This document shows positions 8,025 through 16,954 of a DNA stretch of 64,000 nucleotides, one piece after another. The stretch comes from Sphingomonas chungangi (lineage in GTDB: Bacteria > Pseudomonadota > Alphaproteobacteria > Sphingomonadales > Sphingomonadaceae), in NCBI RefSeq assembly GCF_013778325.1, contig NZ_JACEIB010000002.1:62001-126000 (forward strand). The letters run 5' to 3'. Position numbers and translations under genes: made by a program. The notes beneath the pieces were generated by a model. It saw only the letters and a program-made list of their open reading frames with translations. It made no database searches and had not been told where the DNA came from. Each line of letters starts with the position of its first letter. The stretch's first letter is position 1.

Positions 8025-9074
8025 ATGGCCGTGACGGCGCAGGATATGGAGATTGCTGAAAGCGGTGTTCAACCGCTGAACACCCGAAGCCCCGGCCGAT
8101 TGCCGGACGGCATCCGGTGGGACGATCTGCGTGTCGCGCTGGTGCTCGAAGAGGCGAAGAGTTTCCGCCAGGCGGCAGAGAAGATCGGCGTCACCATCAA
8201 TACCGTGCGCGCCCGGCTCGACCGGCTCGAGGCGGCGGTCGGGCTCCGCCTGTTCCGGCGCTCGCCCAAGGGCGTGACGGCGACCGCCGCCTGCATCGAT
8301 CTGCTGTCTGCCGCGAAACAGATCAGCAAGGGGCTGGACTCGCTCGATATCGACGATACGCCGCCGCTCATCGTACCCGGAGAGATCCGGATCGGCGCGA
8401 GCGAGGCGCTCGGCGTGTTGTGGCTCGCACCCAGGCTCGGCGCACTGCAGGATCGGCTGCAATCGCGCGCCGTGCACCTCAACTGCTCCTACGATCTCGA
8501 ACGCGATCGCAGCTTCGAGGTGGATATCGAGGTGGGGTTCCGCCGTTCGGAAAATCCGGACCGGATCTGCGCGCGGCTGGCGACGACCCATTTCATGCTG
8601 TTCGCCTCGCGCGCCTATCTGGCGAGGATGGGCACGCCTCGGACGCTCGGCGAACTTACCAGCCATCGACTCGTGGCGCAGATCGCTCCGGGCGTGAATT
8701 CGCAGATCCTCGATTTCCTGGTGGGCACCGGGCATGAGATGAAAGTCACGCCGCTCCGCATGAACTCCGGAATGGCGCTGCTCACCGCGATCGAGCGGGG
8801 CGAGGGCATCGCGCTGATGCCGACCTACGTGATGGCCCTGAGCCGGGGGCTGGTGCCGCTCGATCTGCCTGTCCAGCTGCGCTTCGACATCTTCCTCACC
8901 TACGCCGCCGATCTGCGCAACACGCGGCCGATCGTGGAGACGGTGCGCTGGCTGCGCGAAATCTTCCAGCCTGCGGACCAGCCCTGGTTTGCGGAGCCGT
9001 TCGTCCACCCGGATGCGATGACGGATGCCATCGCGCGGATGACCGAGGACGAATTGGATTCCGGCATCCGCTGA
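8025..9074 (+). CDS. LysR-family transcriptional regulator
   Basis: 349 residues. The N-terminal winged helix-turn-helix is clear (LEEAKSFRQAAEKIGVTINTVRARLDRLE, read with its flanks), followed by the usual linker helix and a substrate-binding domain containing GEIRIGASEALGVLWLAPRL. The HTH starts at about residue 32, later than usual, because of a 30-residue leader. The ATG at 8025 is the first in frame; a later start at MEIAESG is possible. It shares a 45-base divergent promoter region with the acetyltransferase/receiver unit and probably controls it and itself. The inducer is unknown. Confidence 0.88.
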   Translation: MAVTAQDMEIAESGVQPLNTRSPGRLPDGIRWDDLRVALVLEEAKSFRQAAEKIGVTINTVRARLDRLEAAVGLRLFRRSPKGVTATAACIDLLSAAKQISKGLDSLDIDDTPPLIVPGEIRIGASEALGVLWLAPRLGALQDRLQSRAVHLNCSYDLERDRSFEVDIEVGFRRSENPDRICARLATTHFMLFASRAYLARMGTPRTLGELTSHRLVAQIAPGVNSQILDFLVGTGHEMKVTPLRMNSGMALLTAIERGEGIALMPTYVMALSRGLVPLDLPVQLRFDIFLTYAADLRNTRPIVETVRWLREIFQPADQPWFAEPFVHPDAMTDAIARMTEDELDSGIR

Positions 9075-9120
9075 CGCCGAAAAATTGCCGAGGGCGCCGC
9101 TGTGCGGTTATGCTGGTGGC

Positions 9121-9431
9121 ATGCCCGACAGCCTGATCCTCGCCGCGCGTAATGCCCTGAACGCCGGCCAGCTCCGTGATGCGACGGACATCGCGAACAA
9201 TGCTCTGGAGCGGCACGCACAGTCGATCGACGCGCTCGAAATCCTCGCGCTCGCGGCGATGCAAGCGGGCAATCTCGCAGATGGGAACGCCGCGTCCGCC
9301 AGATCCTCTCGATCGCGCCGGACGCGGGCTGGGCACGGATGGACCTCGCGCGCCTGCTGCTCGAAGCCGGGCGACCGGAGGAAGCCGAAGCAGAGACGAG
9401 GGGCGCGCTTGCACATGATCCCCGCAATACC
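9121..9431 (+). pseudogene. Short TPR-like protein, frameshifted, 3' end replaced by a repeat element
   Basis: From the ATG at 9121 the product reads as helical repeats (SLILAARNALNAGQLRDATD, then ALEILALAAMQAGNLADG). It then loses sense, and the repeat pattern continues in the -1 frame (RQILSIAPDAGWARMDLARL, then LEAGRPEEAEAETRGALAHD). Adding one G to the GGG run at 9283-9285 joins the two as ...LADGERRVRQIL.... The coding sequence then runs straight into a palindromic repeat at 9432 without its own stop. Frameshift plus lost terminus point to a decayed gene. Its original role, presumably scaffolding like other TPR proteins, is unknown. Confidence 0.65.
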
Positions 9432-9503
9432 GAAGCCCTGCCCTTTCTTCCCCGAGCGCCGAAAAGAAAAAGGGCAACCCTTCGACAAGCTCAGGGCGAA
9501 CGG
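9432..9503. repeat. Sphingomonad-type palindromic intergenic repeat, copy 1 (left end missing)
   Basis: GAAGCCCTGCCCTTTCTT and CTTCGACAAGCTCAGGGCG are shared with the copy at 28576-28668. Here the outer left arm (CCGTTCGGGCTGAGC) is absent, so the element is truncated exactly where the TPR remnant ends. The hairpin CCCTTTCTT...AAAGAAAAAGGG remains and could end transcription between the convergent genes. Confidence 0.8.
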
Positions 9504-9511
9504 TGGATGAG

Positions 9512-10003
9512 TCAGCGTCTCGCCGGCATCAGCGACGGCGGGAGCCTTGGCTTCACCACCTCGCGCAGCACGAAACCAGATTCCATCCGCACCACGCCCG
9601 GCAGGTGCGACAATTCCGACCGATGGATCTCCGCGAAATGATCGAGCGAGCGCGCCAGCACCGTCACCAGATAGTCGTCGGTGCCGGACATCAGATCGCA
9701 CCGTACCACCGAAGGGCTCTCGATCACCGCCCGTTCGAACGCTTCCAGCGCCTCCGCGCTCTGGCTGCCGAGCGCGATCTTGATGTGGACGATAGTGCCA
9801 TGCCCCAGCCGCCTGAGGTCCAGCTTCGCCTCGTAGCCGGCGATGACGCCCGCCTCCTCCATCGCCGCCTGCCGCCGGGCGATGGCGGTGGGCGACCGGC
9901 CGACGGCCTCCGACAGCGCGTTCTGCGTTATACGTCCGTTGCGCGAGAGTTCGGCGAGAAGCTGCCAGTCGAGCGCGTCGAGGGAAGCTAGGGATTCCTG
10001 CAT
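9512..10003 (-). CDS. Lrp/AsnC-family transcriptional regulator, divergent from alanine dehydrogenase
   Basis: 163 residues, normal family size. The N-terminal HTH (LDWQLLAELSRNGRITQNAL then SEAVGRSPTAIARR) is followed by a RAM ligand-binding domain (TIVHIKIALGSQSAEALEAF; GTDDYLVTVLARSLDHFAEI). It is divergent from ald with about 115 bases between the starts. In several bacteria an Lrp-type protein controls alanine dehydrogenase in response to alanine, so ald is its likely target. That link is inferred from position only. Confidence 0.88.
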   Translation of the reverse strand: MQESLASLDALDWQLLAELSRNGRITQNALSEAVGRSPTAIARRQAAMEEAGVIAGYEAKLDLRRLGHGTIVHIKIALGSQSAEALEAFERAVIESPSVVRCDLMSGTDDYLVTVLARSLDHFAEIHRSELSHLPGVVRMESGFVLREVVKPRLPPSLMPARR

Positions 10004-10119
10004 GGATGATCGCCTTCACGAAGAATATCGGCGCACATAGCAGCATCTGTCGCCGACTTCGCCGGGAAACAGCGTGCGTTTCGATATATCCTGTGCCCAA
10101 CCCATTAGGAGACACCACC

Positions 10120-11205
10120 ATGCTCGTCGGCGTTCCCAAGGAAATCAAGAATCACGAATATCGCGTTGGCCTGACCCCGGGCGCGATCCGCGAATATGTC
10201 GCCGCCGGCCACACGGCGATCGTCGAGACCAATGCCGGCGCCGGCATCGGTGCGTCCGACGACGTCTATCGCGCCGCCGGTGCGGACATCGTCGACACCG
10301 CCGAGGAAGTCTTCGCGCGCGCCGAAATGGTTGTGAAGGTGAAGGAGCCGCAGCCCTCCGAATGGGTGCAGCTGCGCGAGGGCCAGATCCTCTTCACCTA
10401 CCTCCATCTCGCTCCCGATCCCGAGCAGGCCAAGGGCCTGATGGCGTCCGGCGTCACCGCCGTCGCCTACGAGACCGTTACCGACGCGACCGGCGGCCTG
10501 CCCCTGCTCGCGCCGATGAGCGAAGTCGCCGGGCGCCTCTCGATCGAAGCGGCGGGCACCGCTCTCAAGGCGGTCTCCGGCGGGCGCGGCCTGCTGCTCG
10601 GTGGCGTGCCGGGCGTGCAGGCGGCGCGAGTCGTGGTGCTGGGCGGCGGCGTGGTCGGCACGCATGCGGCGCGCATGGCGGCGGGCCTCGGCGCCGAAGT
10701 CACGATCATCGATCGCTCGATTCCGCGCCTGCGCCAGCTCGACGAGCTGTTCCACGGCCGGGTCCGCACCCGCGTGTCGACCATCCAGTCGATCGAGGAC
10801 GAGATCGCCGAGGCCGATGTCGTGATCGGCGCGGTGCTGGTGCCGGGCGCCTCGGCCCCGAAGCTGGTGACCCGCCCGATGCTCGGCCTGATGAAGCCGC
10901 GCGCGGTGCTGGTCGACGTCGCGATCGACCAGGGCGGCTGCTTCGAGACGAGCCACGCGACCACGCATGCCGACCCGACCTACGAGGTGGACGGCATCAT
11001 CCACTATTGCGTCGCCAACATGCCGGGCGCCGTGCCGCTGACCTCCAGCCACGCGCTCAACAACGCGACGCTGCCTTATGGCCTCGCGCTGGCGCAGGAC
11101 GGCGTGAAGGCGTTCGACACCAATCCGGGCCTGAAGGAAGGCCTGAACGTGCAGGGCGGCCATATCGTCAACAAGGTGGTGGCCGATAGCCTTCACTTCG
11201 CCTGA
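10120..11205 (+). CDS. ald: Alanine dehydrogenase
   Basis: NAD-dependent interconversion of L-alanine with pyruvate and ammonia, serving alanine catabolism in the cytoplasm. 361 residues, typical length. The N-terminus [20 protein letters not shown] is diagnostic. The substrate-site Lys lies in [11 protein letters not shown], the next conserved block is LFTYLHLA, and the Rossmann glycine motif is [20 protein letters not shown]. The start is fixed by AGGAGA at 10107-10112, eight bases before the ATG. An upstream in-frame extension lacks similarity. It is divergent from an Lrp/AsnC gene and followed by a palindromic repeat that separates it from the convergent metalloprotease gene. Confidence 0.96.
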   Translation: MLVGVPKEIKNHEYRVGLTPGAIREYVAAGHTAIVETNAGAGIGASDDVYRAAGADIVDTAEEVFARAEMVVKVKEPQPSEWVQLREGQILFTYLHLAPDPEQAKGLMASGVTAVAYETVTDATGGLPLLAPMSEVAGRLSIEAAGTALKAVSGGRGLLLGGVPGVQAARVVVLGGGVVGTHAARMAAGLGAEVTIIDRSIPRLRQLDELFHGRVRTRVSTIQSIEDEIAEADVVIGAVLVPGASAPKLVTRPMLGLMKPRAVLVDVAIDQGGCFETSHATTHADPTYEVDGIIHYCVANMPGAVPLTSSHALNNATLPYGLALAQDGVKAFDTNPGLKEGLNVQGGHIVNKVVADSLHFA

Positions 11206-11219
11206 GCGACACATTCTAT

Positions 11220-11306
11220 CCCGTTCGCACTGAGCGAAGTCGAAGTGCGGGCTGCAAGCGATACCGCCTGTGGCCCGTCCTTCAACTTCGCTCAGGACGA
11301 ACGGGG
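11220..11306. repeat. Palindromic intergenic repeat, copy 2
   Basis: Outer arms CCCGTTCG...CGAACGGG and inner arms GAGCGAAGTCGAAG...CTTCAACTTCGCTC form a long imperfect hairpin between the convergent ald and metalloprotease genes. It is probably a two-way terminator or REP-like element and is related to the seven other copies in the window. Confidence 0.85.
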
Positions 11307-11317
11307 AATTTGATTGA

Positions 11318-13774
11318 TCAGGGCAGATCCATCCAGTCGCTCTCCCCACCGATCGGATCGCCGGGCGGGACGTCGACATTGCGGGGACGATCCGCCAGCA
11401 GCCGCTCGCGCTCCTGCGGATCGAGCAGCTGGCGCGAGAGGCTCGACGCCCAGGCGGTATCCCCCGCATCGCCGTGACGCTTCGCCAGCGCCCCGGCGAC
11501 ATCGTGGACATGGGCATCGAGGATCGCCGCGACCTCCGGCGAGGTGCCGGGCTTGCGGGCGGTCTGCGCCATCGTGACGATGGTGCGGTACGCGATGCGG
11601 CGGCTCAGCGCGTCAGTGCGATCCGGGAGCGTCGCCTCCAGCAGCCTATCGAGCAGCTCGCTGACGCCCAGTGCGTTCGGATCGGCGGCGTGCTGCACCT
11701 CAAGCCGGGCGAGCCGCGTCGGGGCGAGCAGCGCGTTGAGCGGGATTTCCGCGCCGACATCGGCCGCGACCAGCGGATCGAACACCGGGCCGCCGGCGCT
11801 CTGGAACAGCTCGATCTCGAACTGGCGGTTGTCGCTCCCGTTGCGCGGCGAGGACAATAGCGGGAGCAGCCCGGCCGGCACGCGCAGTTGTTCCGGCGAG
11901 AGTGTCGCCAGCACCGCCGACAGCGCCGCGCGCTGGCGATCCGGCGACACCGGCGGCGATTGCTCACGCCCGTCGCCGTTGACCGAATAAGCGAAATCCA
12001 CCCCGCCGATCGATTTGGCCGCCGCCACCACCTCGTAGCGATGCAGCAGGTAGATCGGCACGAAACGGCGCTGAAGATCTGCCACCGGCTCGCCGGACGA
12101 TAAGGCGCCCAGACCAAAGTTGTCGATCGCCGCACGCCGCACTGTCATCAGGCGGTCGAGCTCGGCGATCGGGTCCGCGCCGTCATCCCACAGCCCGGCC
12201 CATGGTTGAGCGGTGTCCGGCTTGCGGGCATTGTCGTCCTGCACGTAGCGCATGCCCGCCGCGACATCGGCCGCCGCCTTGGCGCTCGCCTCGGCATCGG
12301 TCCCGGCGCCATAGAGCCAGTCGACCGTCGCCTTGTCCCACGTGCCGATGCCGCGCGCATAGGCATCGGTCAGGTCCGGCCTGCCGTCAACCAGCCCGAT
12401 GCGCGGCCCCGGATAGTCCATCACCGAGGCGCGATCCTGCGTGCTCGCCGCGAAATTATGCGCGAAGCCGAGCGAATGGCCGACCTCGTGCGCGCCCAGT
12501 TGCCGGATGCGGGCCAGCGCCACCTGCACCGGATCATTCGGCCCGCCCTGCCCGGTCTTCGCCGCGCCGAGAAGACCCTGGAAGATCAGGATATCCTGCC
12601 GCACCCGCTCGGAACCCAGCACCACCATGCCCTTGACGATCTCGCCGGTGCGCGGATCGACGATCTCCTGCCCGTAGGACCAGCCGCGCGTCGCGCGATC
12701 GTCCCAGTTCACGATATTGTAGCGCACGTCCATCGGATCGGCGCCCTCGGGCAGCAACTCAGCCTTGAAGGCATCAATATAGCCGGCGGCGTCAAACGCC
12801 TGGCCCCACCAGTTGATGCCTTCCAGCAGCGCCGATCGGATCGGCTCGGGCGCGGCGCGATCGAGATAGAAGATGATCGGCTTCTTCACCCGCGAACGCG
12901 CGGCGCCGGGATCGGTCTTTTCCAGCCGGAAGCGGTTGGCGAGATCGTGCACCACGTCCTGCCCCAGCGGAGCCCGGTAATCGACCACCTGCGTCGAGAA
13001 GCCGCCGATGCGCGGATCGAAGGCACGGGGCGTGAAGCCCGGCCCCGGCAAGCGCACGAAGCTGTGGTGGACGGTGAAGCTCACCTGGCGCGGATCGGGC
13101 GCGACGTTGGTCACCTCATCGCCCGGCGTGTCGGACGCATAGGTCTGGATCGCGTCGATCTCGAGATTGTCGGGGAAGAGCTTGACCGAGGCGGGATCGG
13201 CTGCGCTCAATTTATCGTCGAGCTTGAAGCCCTTGCCGGCGCCCTGTGGCGCGTCGCCGGTGCCGGCAGTGTCGCCTTCCTGCCCCAGCGATTTCGCGAT
13301 ACCGAGACGGTCGGCGGTGAGGAAGCTGGATATGTCGATCACGACCGATCCGTCGGGCAGCGTCGCGGCCACGTCGCCGGTCCAGACGATCGATGTCGCG
13401 AAGTCGCTGCTCGGCACGGCGACGCCGCCCGGAGAGCGGAAACGGGGATTCTCGAACTGCGCGATCACCTTCTTGCCGATCCGGCGGAAGGCGAGGATCT
13501 GCGTGTCCCCCACGCGCCCTCGATCGAGGAAGGTCGGCGCCGAGCCGAGCCCGGTGCGCAGCGCCGTCGAATAGAGATAGCGCGCCGACACACCATCGGC
13601 GGCGGCGGGCGGCAAGGTCAACAGGATGCACCCGCCGTTGCGATTGACATGGACGGGCAGCAGCCCGTCCATTGCGACCGTCCCGGCAAAGGGCGACGGC
13701 GCGGCCGGTGCGACGGCATGGGCCACGGGCGCGAGGGCGAGAACGGCAACGGCGGAAAGAAGAGCAAGACGCAT
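11318..13774 (-). CDS. Secreted zinc-dependent metalloprotease (DUF5117/DUF5118-type metzincin)
   Basis: 818 residues with signal peptide (MRLALLSAVAVLALAPVAHA). The zinc site HEVGHSLGFAHN is at residues 429-440, with the metzincin pattern HExxHxxGxxH, followed by a Met-turn (SVMDYPGP, Met452). The N-terminal about 300 residues match the DUF5117-like propeptide region seen in large metalloproteases of Bacteroidetes and sphingomonads (TVHHSFVRLPGPGFTPRAFD; VKKPIIFYLDRAAPEPIR). The C-terminal about 300 residues are helical and of unknown role. It is probably a periplasmic or secreted peptidase of unknown substrate. Alone on its strand, it is separated from ald by a repeat and upstream from the Phd-PAS gene by about 70 bases. 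Confidence 0.85.
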   Translation of the reverse strand: MRLALLSAVAVLALAPVAHAVAPAAPSPFAGTVAMDGLLPVHVNRNGGCILLTLPPAAADGVSARYLYSTALRTGLGSAPTFLDRGRVGDTQILAFRRIGKKVIAQFENPRFRSPGGVAVPSSDFATSIVWTGDVAATLPDGSVVIDISSFLTADRLGIAKSLGQEGDTAGTGDAPQGAGKGFKLDDKLSAADPASVKLFPDNLEIDAIQTYASDTPGDEVTNVAPDPRQVSFTVHHSFVRLPGPGFTPRAFDPRIGGFSTQVVDYRAPLGQDVVHDLANRFRLEKTDPGAARSRVKKPIIFYLDRAAPEPIRSALLEGINWWGQAFDAAGYIDAFKAELLPEGADPMDVRYNIVNWDDRATRGWSYGQEIVDPRTGEIVKGMVVLGSERVRQDILIFQGLLGAAKTGQGGPNDPVQVALARIRQLGAHEVGHSLGFAHNFAASTQDRASVMDYPGPRIGLVDGRPDLTDAYARGIGTWDKATVDWLYGAGTDAEASAKAAADVAAGMRYVQDDNARKPDTAQPWAGLWDDGADPIAELDRLMTVRRAAIDNFGLGALSSGEPVADLQRRFVPIYLLHRYEVVAAAKSIGGVDFAYSVNGDGREQSPPVSPDRQRAALSAVLATLSPEQLRVPAGLLPLLSSPRNGSDNRQFEIELFQSAGGPVFDPLVAADVGAEIPLNALLAPTRLARLEVQHAADPNALGVSELLDRLLEATLPDRTDALSRRIAYRTIVTMAQTARKPGTSPEVAAILDAHVHDVAGALAKRHGDAGDTAWASSLSRQLLDPQERERLLADRPRNVDVPPGDPIGGESDWMDLP

Positions 13775-13848
13775 GACGCCCCCGGTTTATGGCCCCCTTC
13801 CGCCACGATGGGGAAAGGGGGCGGCCGGGGCAAGCGCCTATCGCGCGC

Positions 13849-14718
13849 TCAACTGAGCACGATCACCGCGCCGCTGGTGCCATAGCCTTCGACGATCGGC
13901 GCGATCGCGATGTGGACGGGCCTTTCCTCCGCGCCATTGACGAGCAACCGGCTGTCCACCGATCGCGCGCCCTTGCCGGAAAGCACGTCCTCCATCGCTT
14001 CGGACACCTTCGTCCGCGCGGAGAGCGCCAGCAGATCGGTGGCGCGCACGCCCACGAGGCGGCCGGCTGTGAATCCCGCCATCCTCGCGAAACCCGCATC
14101 CGCCGTCTTGATCGTGCCGCGCATGCTGATCTGCGCGGTGCCGATCGCGCCGTGCGCCTCGATCGCCTCGCGCAGCGCGACGGCAGTGCGCTCCGCATGG
14201 TCCGCCTCATCCTCCTCGCCCGCCGGCCGCAGCGTCAGTGCCACGCCGTCCGGCCAGGGGAACACATGAACACGCAGCTTGCCACCGCCGTGTGGCGCGA
14301 TCAGCCGGCCGTCCTCGCCGGAACGCAGCGTGCGGCGGAGCTGGCCGCCGACCGGGCCGTCCGCCAGCACCGGCATCGCCTCCGCGAAGGACAGCCCCAC
14401 AAGCGTGTCGCGCGCATGGCCGAGCATCATCGCGCCCAATGCGTTGGCGCCGCGGATCATCAGATCGCCATCGAGCGCGACGAAGCCCGAATCGATCCGC
14501 TCGGCCAACAGATCGTGTTCGATCAGCGCCCGCTCGTCGTCGGACACCGGCTCGATGCTCGCCATCTGCTGCCACGCCGTAGCGGAGACGAGCACGCATC
14601 GCGGCCGGCCATGATGCGTAACAATCAAAGGCCCCTGAGCAGTGCGATCCTGCCACATTCCGAAGTTTCGCGTGATTTCCGCGGCCGACACGAACCGCGG
14701 AGCCTGCCGTTCCAGCAT
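13849..14718 (-). CDS. Phd/YefM-antitoxin-like N-terminus fused to PAS domains
   Basis: 289 residues. Residues 8-52 (FVSAAEITRNFGMWQDRTAQ, then PLIVTHHGRPRCVLVSATAW) look like the Phd/YefM DNA-binding fold of type II antitoxins. Residues about 74-170 (ERIDSGFVALDGDLMIRGAN) and 185-289 (AISTAQISMRG-like strand, then FARMAGFTAGRLVGVRATDL) look like two PAS sensor domains. No toxin gene is adjacent, so the fold is more likely used for promoter binding under PAS control than as an antitoxin. The start at 14718 follows a strong GGAGGAGG. It is divergent from the TadE/TadG genes, across about 150 bases, which are its obvious candidate targets. Confidence 0.6.
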   Translation of the reverse strand: MLERQAPRFVSAAEITRNFGMWQDRTAQGPLIVTHHGRPRCVLVSATAWQQMASIEPVSDDERALIEHDLLAERIDSGFVALDGDLMIRGANALGAMMLGHARDTLVGLSFAEAMPVLADGPVGGQLRRTLRSGEDGRLIAPHGGGKLRVHVFPWPDGVALTLRPAGEEDEADHAERTAVALREAIEAHGAIGTAQISMRGTIKTADAGFARMAGFTAGRLVGVRATDLLALSARTKVSEAMEDVLSGKGARSVDSRLLVNGAEERPVHIAIAPIVEGYGTSGAVIVLS

Positions 14719-14872
14719 GACGCCCGTCCTCCTCCCCCAAACGCTGACGACAGTTTGGTGAACGGACGTGAACGCCGCAATCGAAGGCGTCTCCGATTTG
14801 CGCGTAATCTGCGTGAAACTGCGCGGAAGCGGAGATACCCGGCTCTCACCGGCCCCGGTCCATGTTGGCGGC

Positions 14873-15304
14873 ATGGTTCGACTGCCCCTCTTCTCTACCG
14901 CATGCACCGGTTGGCGCGATGCGCGCGGCACGGCGTTGGTCGAGATGGCGATCACGCTGCCCATGCTGCTGATGCTGCTGATGGGGATCGTCTCCTATGG
15001 CGACTGGATGCTGATCGCGCACGGCGTCCAGCAGGCGGCAAACGACGCGGCGCGCGCCTCGATCGCCGGACTCACCAGCGCCGAGCGGGCGAGCATCGCG
15101 CAGACCACGATGCAGACCACCCTGCGGCGGGCGGGCACGCTCGATCCGTCCCGCGCCACGCTCTCGGTGGATGACGACGGCACCACCCTCGTGGTGCGGC
15201 TGCGCTACGATGCGAACGCCGATCCGCTGCTCCACCTCACCTTCGTGCCGATGCCCAGCGCGCAGATTCAGCGCAACGCGGCGATCCGGCTCGACAGCCT
15301 CTGA
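14873..15304 (+). CDS. TadE-like pilus assembly protein
   Basis: 143 residues. The N-terminus has the TadE pattern: a short basic leader, then RGTALVEMAITLPMLLMLLM, i.e. a hydrophobic helix with Glu at its start, processed like a type IVb pseudopilin, followed by GVQQAANDAARASIAGL. The C-terminal half is small, beta-rich and periplasmic (VRLRYDANADPLLHLTFVPM). TadE proteins are minor components of Flp/Tad pili. The ATG at 14873 is the one immediately before the leader, and its ribosome-binding site is weak. It is followed after 9 bases by the TadG-like gene and certainly forms one unit with it. Confidence 0.8.
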   Translation: MVRLPLFSTACTGWRDARGTALVEMAITLPMLLMLLMGIVSYGDWMLIAHGVQQAANDAARASIAGLTSAERASIAQTTMQTTLRRAGTLDPSRATLSVDDDGTTLVVRLRYDANADPLLHLTFVPMPSAQIQRNAAIRLDSL

Positions 15305-15313
15305 GGCCCACCC

Positions 15314-16954
15314 ATGGTCCGCTGGCTCAAACGATTCCGCCGCGATCGGCGCGGCGCCGTCACCATCATCGCAGCTGGGTCGCTGATCGCCTTGCTCGCC
15401 GCCACCGCGCTGGCGGTGGACATGGGCTCGGTCTATCTCAACGGCCGCCGCCTGCAGGGCGCCGCCGACGCGGCCGCGCTCGCGGCAGCAGGCTCGTCCG
15501 ACGCCAACGGCGCGGCGCGGCTGGCGCTCTCCTCCAACGGCGTCGCCGATGCGCAGGTCTCCGCGCTGACGCGGGGCAGCTATACGCCCGATGCCGCGCT
15601 CACCCCCGTGCAACGCTATGTAGCGGGCGCGAACCCGGCCAATGCCGCGCAGGTGACGCTGGGGCAGGACGTGCCGCTGTTCTTCGCGCGCGCGATCACC
15701 GGGCATGCGACGACCCGGATCGCGGCCAAAGCCACCGCCGTGCGGATCGACTATGCGGCTTTCTCGATCGGTTCGCGCCTCGCATCGGTACAGGGCGGGC
15801 TACCCAATGCGCTGCTTTCCGCGCTGGCCGGCACCAGCCTCAACCTCTCGGTGATGGACTACAATGCGCTGGTCGGCGCCGATATCGACATTCTGCAGTT
15901 TTCGGACGCGCTGCGCACACAGCTCCGCCTGAGTGGTGCCACCTTCGGCCAGACCCTGAACACCAGTATCACGCTGCCGCAAGCGCTGACCGCGCTGGCA
16001 AGTGTCACTCCGGACGGCAATGCCGCCGCCGCGCTCCGCCGGATCGCGCTGCAGGTCTCGCCCGTCACCGTCCGCCTCTCCGACCTCATCGATCTCGGCC
16101 CCTATGCGGGCCAGGATCATGCCGATCCGGATACCGCCATCCGGGTGGACGGCTATTCCGTCCTGCGCGAGTTGCTTCAGCTTTCCAACGGCCAGCGGCA
16201 GGTGGCCGTGAATCTCGGCCTGTCATTGCCCGGCGTGACGAGCACCACGCTCACGCTGGCGATCGGCCAGCGGCCATCCCATTCGCCGTGGCTGGCGATC
16301 ACGCAGGCCGGTGGCACCATCGTGCGGACCGCGCAGGCACGGCTCTATCTCGATTCGCGGGTGGGCGGCGTCGCGACGCTGGGCATCGCCTCGCTGCGCG
16401 TGCCGATCCTGATCGAGCTGGCCGAGGCGCAGGCGAAGCTCGACACGATCTCCTGTCGGGGCGGCCAATCCAACGCATCGGTGACGCTCGATGCGCTACC
16501 CTCGGTCGGTTCGATCGCGATCGCCGATATCGACACATCCACGCTTGGCGACTTCACGAAGACGCCAGTGGAGAATCGCGCGCTCCTCGCCCACGCGCTG
16601 CTGCTCGACGTCACCGCCAAGGCTCATGTCGATCTGGGCGGCGTGACGTGGCAGCAGGTCGCCTTCTCGGCCTCCGACATCAGCGCCGGCCGTGTTCGTA
16701 CCATCTCAACCGGCGACATCCTGCAGGGCGTCGCCACCTCGCTCATGAAGAAGATGGATCTGCAGGTGAATGTGCTCGGCATCGGCGTGAACGCGTCCGC
16801 CGCCACGCAACTCGTCGGTGCGGTTCTCACTCCGCTTTCGCCCGCGCTGGACGGGCTTGTCGATCAGCTGACCGGGCTGCTCGGCGTCCATGTCGGCCAG
16901 GCGGATCTTCGCGTCGACGGCGTCCGCTGCGGCAAACCGACCCTGGTCGCCTAA
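15314..16954 (+). CDS. TadG-like Flp pilus assembly protein
   Basis: 546 residues. The N-terminus (RDRRGAVTIIAAGSLIALLA) followed by DMGSVYLNGRRLQGAADAAA is the standard TadG/TadE-like membrane anchor and helix. The remaining about 450 residues are periplasmic, rich in Ala, Leu and Thr, and end in a helical C-terminus. There is no von Willebrand A MIDAS motif that I can see. It is probably membrane-anchored and part of, or accessory to, the Flp pilus machinery whose core genes lie elsewhere. Its last 4 bases overlap the convergent folE stop. Confidence 0.8.
   Translation: MVRWLKRFRRDRRGAVTIIAAGSLIALLAATALAVDMGSVYLNGRRLQGAADAAALAAAGSSDANGAARLALSSNGVADAQVSALTRGSYTPDAALTPVQRYVAGANPANAAQVTLGQDVPLFFARAITGHATTRIAAKATAVRIDYAAFSIGSRLASVQGGLPNALLSALAGTSLNLSVMDYNALVGADIDILQFSDALRTQLRLSGATFGQTLNTSITLPQALTALASVTPDGNAAAALRRIALQVSPVTVRLSDLIDLGPYAGQDHADPDTAIRVDGYSVLRELLQLSNGQRQVAVNLGLSLPGVTSTTLTLAIGQRPSHSPWLAITQAGGTIVRTAQARLYLDSRVGGVATLGIASLRVPILIELAEAQAKLDTISCRGGQSNASVTLDALPSVGSIAIADIDTSTLGDFTKTPVENRALLAHALLLDVTAKAHVDLGGVTWQQVAFSASDISAGRVRTISTGDILQGVATSLMKKMDLQVNVLGIGVNASAATQLVGAVLTPLSPALDGLVDQLTGLLGVHVGQADLRVDGVRCGKPTLVA

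Noticed and set aside
12206-13885. 559-codon open frame antisense to the metalloprotease gene
   Set aside because: The opposite strand has a signal peptide, HEVGHSLGFAHN site and Met-turn. The antisense product shows no domain.
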